64,000 nucleotides of DNA, from the NCBI RefSeq assembly GCF_021261325.1, contig NZ_JAJSBI010000007.1, forward strand, positions 330,464 to 394,463, in the 5' to 3' direction. Shown here in pieces: positions 33,435 through 40,523 of this stretch (the first letter of the stretch is position 1; the number at the start of each line of letters is the position of its first letter). Both the position numbers and the translations under genes were made by a program. The notes under the pieces were generated by a model, which worked only from the letters and a program-made list of their open reading frames with translations, ran no database searches and was not told the DNA's origin. This DNA comes from Streptomyces guryensis. GTDB taxonomy: Bacteria; Actinomycetota; Actinomycetes; Streptomycetales; Streptomycetaceae.

Positions 33435-33530
33435 ATGATCCACGCAGCCGACATCCGCGCGTGGCGCACTCATGACGTCGTCGTCCCGCAGGGGCACAGG
33501 ATCGGCGTGCTCGAAGCGGTCTACGTGCCC
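33435..33530 (+). pseudogene. Truncated PRC-barrel gene copy
   Basis: It begins MIHAADIRAWRTHDVVVPQG, then HRIGVLEAVYV, closely matching the first 30 residues of the gene at 25149. It then runs into unrelated sequence. A ribosome site (AGGAGGGA) is retained. Confidence 0.65.
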
Positions 33531-34012
33531 AGGCGATGGGAACGCGTGCGCCTTGGGGGGCACGCGACGGGCGGGGCGTGGTTGAGGTGGCCCACCACGG
33601 TTCGGATGCGCGTTCTTGGTCTACGGGACGAGTGGCGGAAGTGCTGTTCATGAGTTCTGGTCGACGTCGTTCCGCCGGAGCCGGCGCGTGTTCGGAGCGG
33701 CCGAAACGGGTGCTCGCTCTCATCGGGTCGGAATACCTGACCTAGTGTCAAGAATGGCTGCGCCGAAGCCTGTTGTCCGGTCGGAGCGGCCACGCAGGAG
33801 CACCGAGGAGGACACGGTGCCTTGGACCGATCCGTATGTCGGGAACGACGGTACTCAAGTCCGGGGAGCCGGTCGCTGTGCTTCGGGAGCGGTCCCTGTC
33901 CGGACTCGTAAGTCCCCGATGTGTGTCCCGGCCCCGACGAAGCCGAGAGGGCCCCAGCCGTTGGTGCTGGGCATGGCGGCTGCCGCGGGTGTCGGGTTCT
34001 GCGGCACCGGGG

Positions 34013-34303
34013 GCCTGGCTGCTGGGCAACTGGTGGCTGCTCGCCGTGCTCGCCGCCGTTGTGGCCGGGGCCGGCGGTCTCTGGCTCACGCAGTGGGCGG
34101 TGAGCGCCCGCTGGGAGCGGGTGCACGTGCGGAGGCTGCGCTACGGGCTCCCCCAGCTCGACGGGCTCCACCACGAGGACTTCGAGTTCGCGGTACGGGA
34201 CCTGATGCGCCGTGACGGCTGTGCTGATGCCGTACAGGTGGGCGGGGCCGGGGACAACGGCGCGGATGTGCCGGCGACCGATCCGCTCGGCAGGCGCTGG
34301 GTG
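34013..34303 (+). pseudogene. Mrr-like restriction endonuclease fragment
   Basis: A membrane segment (WLLGNWWLLAVLAAVVAGAG) and the start of the nuclease domain (LRYGLPQLDGLHHEDFEFAV, DLMRRDGCADAVQVGGAGDN, GADVPATDPLGRRWV) remain. The catalytic Asp (GADV) is present. The Q-x-K strand that normally follows RRWV is replaced by unrelated sequence. The N-terminus is also out of frame. Type IV-like Mrr enzymes cut modified DNA, but this copy cannot. Confidence 0.6.
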
Positions 34304-34469
34304 ACCCCGCAAGCACCGGCAGGATGGGGCCTCGGGGTCGGCTGCATCTGGTCGACCGTGGAACGCTGGGGGAGTGGGCGGGAGGTTCACGGCCGCTCTG
34401 GGAGCTGCTTCAGCGGTGCCCCCGACGGGGTAGCGGCCGGCGTTGTCGTGAGAACCGTTGTCGTGCTGA

Positions 34470-34805
34470 TCACGGGCGCGGTGCCGGTGCCGAGCGGGTC
34501 AGGGCGATGTGAAGCCGTCGCAGAGCCGCGGTGACCAAGTGGCCTCGTATGCCGTCGGACTCCTCGCGAAGGGGAGCCGCGGGATCGGGGCGTCGGACGA
34601 GTTGCCGTAGCCTGGCGCGGCTGTTGTGCTCGACGAGGATCGGCACGTAGCCGGCGATACGAGCGTTGCTGAGCGGCTGGTAGCAGTCCTGCACCACCTC
34701 CCGCACGACCGCGGGCTTCAGCAGGCCGGCGTAGGAGGCCGTCAGATGGTCTGTGAGCTTCTCAAGGGTGTCGGGTAGCGCAGTCTCGGCCGTGTTCGCG
34801 CCCAT
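34470..34805 (-). CDS. Small three-helix protein (actinobacterial family)
   Basis: A 111-aa protein: ALPDTLEKLTDHLTASYAGL, AVVREVVQDCYQPLSNARIA, YVPILVEHNSRARLRQLV. This matches a small helical dimerisation domain frequent in Streptomyces (DUF3562-like). ATG 34805 is chosen because the conserved part starts there. Function unknown. Confidence 0.6.
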   Translation of the reverse strand: MGANTAETALPDTLEKLTDHLTASYAGLLKPAVVREVVQDCYQPLSNARIAGYVPILVEHNSRARLRQLVRRPDPAAPLREESDGIRGHLVTAALRRLHIALTRSAPAPRP

Positions 34806-35103
34806 GGCGCGCTCCTCACTGTCACAGACGGCCGGCCTCGGCAGCCGATCGGTTTCCGGGTGCTCGGCGTCGGCCCGTCCACTTCCCACACTTGCACGGA
34901 TCGCGTCCGTGGAACGGTCCGCCGGATCTGTTCATCAACTGGCCATCTGGGACAGGTCGACCTGCGGACGGGCCCGTACGGCCGGCCAGAGGAGTAGGCT
35001 GATGTTACCGAGGGTATTTCGCGCACCGGCCTTCATGCTTGTGTCGTTTTCGGCGATTGATTACACCGGGCCGGTCCGACCGGCCCGGAGCAGGGTTCGC
35101 ATC

Positions 35104-35544
35104 ATGACTGCGACCGTTTCGTACGCGCCGACACTCCAAGGTCGGCCCTCCCCTCCGTCCCTCTGCATGCCGCCGGCTCTCACCGGTTCGACTCCGGCTC
35201 TCCTGGCCGGCGCCTGGTGGCCCCCCTCCTGTTATCCGGGGGCGGAACCTCCTTCATCGACTGCCCTGCTCGACCCGCGGACGACTCCCGTCTCGGCCGT
35301 GCGGCTGATGGCAGCCGTGAGCGACCCGCTGCGCACGTCGGCCACGGGCCGGCTGATGGACGAGGCGGCGCGTCTGCGCACCGTGACGGCGACCGACCGG
35401 GCCGTGGAGGTCGTCTGGGACGCTGAAGGAGGCCGTGAGGCCCGCGGTCCGACCTCCCGTCCACTGATCCCGGCAGTTACTGCTCCGGTAGTTGCCATTC
35501 CGGCAGCCGCCCTGCCGACACCGCATCCGGCGAAGGGCAGGTGA
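35104..35544 (+). pseudogene. DUF5994 gene with internal deletion
   Basis: A 146-aa frame starting MTATVSYAPT. Its first part matches the DUF5994 start (LLAGAWWP). It then jumps to the C-terminal region (VSAVRLMAAVSDPLRTSATG). The central block that holds RVGLDASDWDG in the neighbouring intact gene (35826) is missing. The tail (AVTAPVVAIPAAALPTPHPA) is low complexity. The frame stays open, so a short protein may be made, but not a normal DUF5994. Confidence 0.5.
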
Positions 35545-35549
35545 GGGTC

Positions 35550-35819
35550 ATGGAGACCTTCGTGGCCGTGATGGTGCTCCTGGCGATGGTCGTTGTGGGC
35601 GTGCTCCTGATCCACCTGCTCAACAACCAGCACGACGAGCGCATCGCCGCTTTCCACTACAGCCGCTCCCGGTCCGCTGTCCGGGGGTTGGCACCATCGG
35701 CCCCGCAGAGGCATCGCGGCCGTGGCGGAACGAGTAGCGCCGGTGATCGCCGCGACCACCGCGACGGGGGACGCGGACGGCTCCGGCCACGGCGCCGGAC
35801 CCGGACGGCGGGGAAGTGA
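35550..35819 (+). CDS. Small membrane-anchored protein
   Basis: An 89-aa protein: a single N-terminal helix (FVAVMVLLAMVVVGVLLIHL), then a short polar region and an Arg/Gly-rich tail. It lies between two DUF5994 genes with short gaps and is probably co-transcribed. Function unknown. Confidence 0.5.
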   Translation: METFVAVMVLLAMVVVGVLLIHLLNNQHDERIAAFHYSRSRSAVRGLAPSAPQRHRGRGGTSSAGDRRDHRDGGRGRLRPRRRTRTAGK

Positions 35820-35825
35820 GTCGCC

Positions 35826-36326
35826 ATGCTCCCCGCCACGCACCCCGTCAGGCTTCTGGCGGACACCTGCAGTGAGCCGGTGCTTCCCGGCACCGCGGTC
35901 CTGCGGATGGAGACGACAGCCCGGCGCACGGGGACGTTCGACGGCGCGTGGTGGCCGCGGACACGCGACCTCAAGAGCCAACTGTCGGGTCTCCTCACCG
36001 CGCTGGCGGCTCGCCTGGGCCCCATCGCCCGCGTGGGCCTCGACGCGAGCGACTGGGACGGGTCCCCCGGCCATCTGTTCGTCGACGGGCACATGGTCCG
36101 CATCGATTGGTCCGCCGTGGGCGACAACACCATGATCGTCACCCGTGGCGACCAGGACCACTTCCTGTTCCTCGTGATCCCGCCGGGAGCAGGTACCGGC
36201 CCCGCGCGTGCCGCGATGGCCATGGCCGTACAGGACGACAACGCCGTCTCGGCCGAGCGGATCCTGGCCGCCACCGGCATCACCCGGGCCGACCGGAGCG
36301 ACGTAGCGCAAAGTTCGCCCGGCTGA
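35826..36326 (+). CDS. DUF5994 family protein
   Basis: A 166-aa protein with the family blocks FDGAWWPRTRDLKSQLSGLL, IARVGLDASDWDG, VRIDWSAVGDNTMIVTRGDQ, and a helix with AMAVQDDNAVSAERILAATG. Members are widespread in Streptomyces and unstudied. Confidence 0.75.
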   Translation: MLPATHPVRLLADTCSEPVLPGTAVLRMETTARRTGTFDGAWWPRTRDLKSQLSGLLTALAARLGPIARVGLDASDWDGSPGHLFVDGHMVRIDWSAVGDNTMIVTRGDQDHFLFLVIPPGAGTGPARAAMAMAVQDDNAVSAERILAATGITRADRSDVAQSSPG

Positions 36327-36469
36327 ACCGGGCCGATACAGCAGAGCCTGCGACAGCAGCCCGGGACCCCGGCCGCAGCACGGACGACAGGTCGGGGTCC
36401 TGCCGTGCCGGACACCTCCCGGACCGTCCGGGTCCCGGGACCGTCATCGACGTGAGGAATGTGAGAACC

Positions 36470-37468
36470 ATGGGTGTTCTGATCACCGTGCTGGTGGTGT
36501 TCGCCGTGGCCGGGCTGGTCCTGCTCGCCCTGAGCCTGCGCAACGTCCAGCAGTACGAGAAGGGCGTGGTGTTCCGCTTCGGGCGGCTGCTGCCGGACAT
36601 CCGTGGGCCCGGCCTGCGCGTCATCCGGCCGATCGGGGACCGGATGCGGAAGGTGTCGGTACAGACCGAGGTGCTCGGCATCCCTCCGCAGGGGTCCATC
36701 ACCGCCGACAACGTGACGCTCACCGTCGACGCGGTCGTCTACTTCAGGGTCATCGACCCGGTCAAGGCCCTGGTGAACGTGCGGGACTACCCCAGCGCCG
36801 TCTCCCAGATCGCCCAGACCTCGCTTCGTGCCGTCATCGGCAGGGCGGATCTGGACACGCTCCTCTCCGACCGCGACCACATCAACACGGAGCTCAAGAA
36901 GGTGATGGACGCCCCCACCGAGGAACCGTGGGGACTGCGCATCGAGCGGGTGGAGATCAAGGACATCGCCCTTCCGCAGTCGATGATGCGTTCCATGTCC
37001 AAGCAGGCCGAGGCCGAGCGCGAGCGCCGTGCCCGGGTCATCGCCGCCGACGGTGAGTTCCAGGCGTCCCAGCGGCTGAGTGACGCCGCGGCGACCATGG
37101 CCGACACTCCGGGCGCGCTCCAACTGCGCCTGCTGCAGACCGTGGTGGACGTCTCCGCGGAGAAGAACAGCACCCTGGTCATGCCGTTCCCGGTGGAGAT
37201 GCTCCGCTTCTTCGAGCACCAGAGCCAGGAGACCGGCGGCGAATCCGTCCACCGGAGCATCCCACGCCCCGCGCTCCCCGAACGCCCGGAACTCCCGGAA
37301 CCGATCACCTCTGCCCCACCCGCCGCGCCCGCCTTCCCCCTGAGCGGACAACGGGTCGGCTCCCACGGAGATCGGATCGGCAGGCGCGCGGATGTGGCGC
37401 GGGAGCGGCGGGACAATTGGCCGGCACACGCGGACTCCGACTCCGACGCGTCATATACCGGCGGCTGA
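36470..37468 (+). CDS. SPFH/stomatin-like membrane protein
   Basis: A 332-aa protein with one N-terminal membrane helix (LITVLVVFAVAGLVLLALSL) and a band-7/SPFH domain (QQYEKGVVFRFGRLLPDIRG, DNVTLTVDAVVYFRVIDPVK, GLRIERVEIKDIALPQSMMR). A coiled-coil segment (QAEAERERRARVIAADGEFQ) and a Pro-rich tail follow. SPFH proteins scaffold membrane microdomains and complexes. It is the last intact gene of the stress-type cluster. Confidence 0.88.
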   Translation: MGVLITVLVVFAVAGLVLLALSLRNVQQYEKGVVFRFGRLLPDIRGPGLRVIRPIGDRMRKVSVQTEVLGIPPQGSITADNVTLTVDAVVYFRVIDPVKALVNVRDYPSAVSQIAQTSLRAVIGRADLDTLLSDRDHINTELKKVMDAPTEEPWGLRIERVEIKDIALPQSMMRSMSKQAEAERERRARVIAADGEFQASQRLSDAAATMADTPGALQLRLLQTVVDVSAEKNSTLVMPFPVEMLRFFEHQSQETGGESVHRSIPRPALPERPELPEPITSAPPAAPAFPLSGQRVGSHGDRIGRRADVARERRDNWPAHADSDSDASYTGG

Positions 37469-37496
37469 ACGTCGGGTGAACCGTTGACTGGCGCTG

Positions 37497-37710
37497 CACC
37501 TGGTAGGGGAACTGGCGGATCTGTACGTGGACTCACGCGAGACGCCACCCCATCAGGCATGGCCTCCGGCATCCGCCGGCCACGGTTCGCCATGGTGATC
37601 GCGGAGACGGAGGGTCTGGTGGGATGAGCCTTCGGATTCCCGCTCCGTAGCGGCGTCCGGTGGCTCGGCCGTGACGGAGTATTACCGCGCGCATCGAGCA
37701 ACTCGCCATG
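37497..37710 (+). pseudogene. Decayed GNAT copy
   Basis: MVIAETEGLVG, a TGA where the intact paralogue (29054) has Cys, then AFGFPLRSG and LGRDGVLPR match MVVGETDGLMGCAFGFPARG and FGPDGVLPR. The upstream part, resembling LADLYVDSRET, is in another frame. Confidence 0.6.
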
Positions 37711-37928
37711 TTCTGCAGTGTCTTCGCGATCACCGACATTATGGGCCGTCCGCGACCGCAGGACGGTGTCTCGATCGACAGTTCACGATCGACCTCACAA
37801 AGTGCACTCGCTTCACCCGGGGCGGCACCGAGGTTCCCGGCTGACCTCGGGCTGCGAGCAGTGCCCCTGATACTGGCGAAATATGCTGTTGCCGGCGCAG
37901 ATTTCTCGGACACGAGGTGCGATGCGGT

Positions 37929-38321
37929 TCAAACTTTGACCACGCGAATACCAAGGCCGGACAGCATGTGGAGGTCCTCGGGGTCGGACGTCAGGACGGT
38001 CACGGGGGCGGGTGAGGTGAGTGCGGTGGCGGCGACGATGGCGTCGAGGGCGTATTTGTGGCCGTGTAGGCCGGCTGCGGCGAGGAGTTTGCCGGCGTGG
38101 CGGGCGATGGCTTCGGTGGGCGGGATGATGTTGACGCGGGAGACGGCCTAGTCGAAGCGGGCCTGGTTGGTTTTGGGGTCGCGGGCTTCGACGAGGGTGA
38201 CGGAGCTGGTGATGACGCGGATGTCCTCGGCCTCGGCGGCGGAGAGACATTCGGTGAGTTCGGGTGTGTGTCGTACGAGTTTGGACAGGCCTTCGCAGTC
38301 CAGGACGAGGGTGCCGCTCAC
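37929..38321 (-). pseudogene. VapC-type PIN toxin with nonsense codon
   Basis: Translation from GTG 38321 gives VSGTLVLDCEGLSKLV, then ASSVTLVEAR-like strands (RVITSSVTLVEARDPKTNQA). After TAG at 38148-38150 the frame continues NIIPPTEAIARHAGKLLAAA, GLHGHKYALDAIVAATAL and VTVLTSDPEDLHML. The acidic PIN residues (Asp in LVLDCE, Glu in LVEAR, Asp in ALDAIVA, Asp in TSDPEDL) are all readable across the stop. A single TGG-to-TAG change most likely killed the RNase. Confidence 0.75.
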
Positions 38322-38596
38322 GCGGCGTCCGCGGAGCCGGCCGTGTCGCCGCGCAGGAGCGCCCGCTTGGCCTCGACCGCTGCCCGATCCACCGGCCCGT
38401 GCTCGGTTTCCGAGTCTTCGATGAGTTCGCGCAGCCGGTCGCGTTCGAGTTGGCGTTGGATGAGGGCTTCGACGTAGGCGGACATGCCGCGCTTGCCGGT
38501 GCGCGCCTTGAGGGCGGCGATGGTGCCTTCGTGGAGGGAGACGGAGACCGGGCGGACGGGGCCTTCGCCTGGAGCGGGGTCGGGGGTGGTGGCCAT
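38318..38596 (-). CDS. VapB-like antitoxin
   Basis: A 92-aa protein with a ribbon-helix-helix-like N-terminus (RPVSVSLHEGTIAALKARTG, GMSAYVEALIQRQLERDRL) and an acidic C-terminal toxin-binding tail. Its stop overlaps the toxin start as GTGA. It remains intact although the toxin is broken. Confidence 0.7.
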   Translation of the reverse strand: MATTPDPAPGEGPVRPVSVSLHEGTIAALKARTGKRGMSAYVEALIQRQLERDRLRELIEDSETEHGPVDRAAVEAKRALLRGDTAGSADAA

Positions 38597-38697
38597 GGAA
38601 CCAATTTGACAAAACTCTTGTTATTTGGGTGGGGTGATTCCGTGGCGTGCGGCTTGACCTGAGGCGGCGCGGGTTGTCTCGCGGGGTATGGACCCCT

Positions 38698-39046
38698 GTG
38701 ATCACCAAGCGCGAGGATGCGTCCCGTGGGCTGACGCGTGAGGAACTGCTCGCACTGCCTGGAGCCGGCGAACCGTGCGCTGTCCCTCAGCCGGACCACC
38801 GGGTACGACCTTGCCAAGCGTGGCCGGTATCCGTGCACGGTCCTGCGTCTGGGCAACGCCTACCGGGTCGTCACCGCCGACCTGCTCAAGCTGCTCCACG
38901 TCGACGTACCGGAGCGCGCAGGCGTCGACGAGTCGACGGCTGTCACGCCCGAGGTGGAAGGAGGCCGGTTTTCGTCGAGCTGTTGTTGCTGTGTGCGCCG
39001 CTGTGCTCGTCTGCGTGAGGCGTGTGGGCGGGGAGACCACGGATGA
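38698..39046 (+). pseudogene. Excisionase-like HTH gene (AICE xis), frameshifted
   Basis: The start encodes ITKREDASRGLTREELLALP, then the frame shifts near 38765 into ANRALSLSRTTGYDLAKRGR and YPCTVLRLGNAYRVVTADLL, the core of pSAM2-type excisionases. In actinobacterial integrative elements xis sits beside int at the attachment site. Here it is 240 bp from core 2, but no int follows. Confidence 0.65.
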
Positions 39047-39280
39047 TGGCGATCGGCCTCATATGTGGGATCTCGACAAGCCGTGCGACCATGTTGTCGC
39101 CACTGAGCTTGTAGGCCAGTTCATCGCCCTGCCAAAGGGGCGGGGAGCGCAAGGGGAGCGCGGACGCCTGTGGACGGTGCAACACGGCGTACGAGCAGCG
39201 GGACCGTGGTCAGTGCTCTGATCTGCGAAAACGGGATCTGATGCGATCACGGGGCATAACTCGTCACGATCCCTATCGCC

Positions 39281-39323
39281 CTCGTAATGCGTAGGTCTCG
39301 GGTTCGAATCCCGAAGGCGGCTC
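39281..39323 (+). other. Attachment-site core 2 (3' part of tRNA-Thr)
   Basis: Same tRNA 3' sequence as core 1 (anticodon loop CTCGTAA, T-arm GGGTTCGAATCCC, acceptor AGGCGGC), here followed by TCCA so that CCA is encoded. No 5' half. Confidence 0.85.
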
Positions 39324-39330
39324 CAAGGTG

Positions 39331-39365
39331 AACCCCAGGTCAGGGCTTTGACCTGGGGTTTCTTG
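39331..39365 (+). terminator. Hairpin after core 2
   Basis: Perfect 12-base arms AACCCCAGGTCA and TGACCTGGGGTT around GGGCTT, followed by TCTTG. It is the same element as at 57271 and 63011. Confidence 0.8.
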
Positions 39366-39419
39366 TTTTGGTTGACCTTGGAATTCGGGCCCATCGGGCA
39401 CGTGTGGTCTGTGCATCGC

Positions 39420-39431
39420 AATGCGTAGGTC
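39420..39431 (+). repeat. Second partial core after site 2
   Basis: AATGCGTAGGTC, part of the tRNA core, recurs about 100 bp downstream of the full core. The same spacing is seen at 57359-57370 and 63099-63110. Confidence 0.6.
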
Positions 39432-39526
39432 TGGAGTTGACGGCCAGTGGCGATTGCGGATCACGGGGCTTTGACCTCGGCATTTGTTCATGGCTGTCGA
39501 TCCCCCCGGCCCAATCCGGGCGAGCT

Positions 39527-39548
39527 GGTGGCCATTTGGTGGCCAGGC
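39527..39548 (+). repeat. Paired 11-bp iteron, putative integrase arm site (right of core 2)
   Basis: Units GGTGGCCATTT and GGTGGCCAGGC, then GTGCAG repeated (GTGCAGAGGTCGTGCAG). Counterparts stand at 57482-57503, 51947-51968 and 63208-63229. Confidence 0.5.
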
Positions 39549-39670
39549 GTGCAGAGGTCGTGCAGATGGCACCTCGGCCAGCCTCGCGGATTTCGCATGG
39601 GAGTTGTGCCATCCAGACAATCGCGCGGCCAGCCGGGTTTTCCTGGGGCGAGGGCGATGACGCGCTGCCT

Positions 39671-39856
39671 CACTATCGGCCGTCCCAGTAGGGCGAACCG
39701 AGCTGGATCGCGTCGTCGGCCGGTGCGGCGACCTGCTGTCCGGAGGCTCCGGCGTCCTCGGCAGCCTGCGCGGTCGTGTACGCGTGACCGGCCGCATCTA
39801 CCGCGCCGGCGACCGCCTTGGCGGCCTCGGCCTTGGCTGCGTCGGCCCTGGGCCTC
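39671..39856 (-). pseudogene. ALF-repeat protein, C-terminal fragment
   Basis: About 60 residues: ADAAKAEAAKAVAGAVDAAG, then AAEDAGASGQQVAAPADDAI and a stop. The Ala-rich heptads and ending resemble the long Streptomyces secreted proteins with ALF repeats. Only the end is present. Confidence 0.45.
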
Positions 39857-40133
39857 GCGACCTACGACAACAGCCGTGCCGGCCGATCCAGCCGGGGCCC
39901 ATCTGTGCGGCGTCGGTGCACGGCGCGGGAGGACGTGGGCTCGGCGGATACTGGACAGGGCGCCGTGCTGTCGTGGCCGCTCGACAAGGCGCCATCCGTA
40001 GGCGTCCGCGCGGCGAGGTCGTGACTCCCTTGGCCGGTTGAGCGCAGGCCGCGCTCATGGTGGTGGAACCCGTAGTGGTGGAAGACGTGTGAACCGCCTG
40101 CGGGCGTAGATCACGACATGCCACAGTCGCGGT

Positions 40134-40523
40134 ATGCGCGGCGCGGACGGAGTGACGGACGAGGGGGTCCCGGCACAGTCGGGGACGGGCGCGGAGGGGT
40201 CCGTGACCGGGGTGGTGCGGCGACGGTGGGGTGTCGCCCTGGGCGGGGTGCTCCCGGCGCGGTTCTTCGAGCCAGGCTGGGCCTACGAGGAACGGGTGGA
40301 GCGCCGTTGTCCCGTCTGCGAGGGGGAGTTGCACGCGCTGCGCAGGCCGTACGAGTCGCAGGGGCGGGTGTACCGGTATGCCGCGCTGGTCTGTCCTGGC
40401 TGCCCCACCGCGTTCAGTCTCGCCGACCTGGGGGTGAAGACGTACGACCAGCTCACGGCCGCGTCTTCGGCGGCCGTGTCCGTCCGCTGGGGCCCTGCCC
40501 GAGTGGTCCCGGGGTCAGCGTGA
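40134..40523 (+). CDS. Zinc-ribbon protein paired with helicase
   Basis: A 129-aa protein with two CxxC knuckles (RRCPVCEGEL and LVCPGCPTAFSL) separated by about 30 residues, consistent with one four-Cys zinc ribbon (residues 55-95). It is coupled to the following helicase gene by a GTGA overlap and probably acts with it, for example in recognising nucleic acid. I do not know a named family. The two genes lead directly into the Wadjet operon on the same strand. Confidence 0.65.
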   Translation: MRGADGVTDEGVPAQSGTGAEGSVTGVVRRRWGVALGGVLPARFFEPGWAYEERVERRCPVCEGELHALRRPYESQGRVYRYAALVCPGCPTAFSLADLGVKTYDQLTAASSAAVSVRWGPARVVPGSA

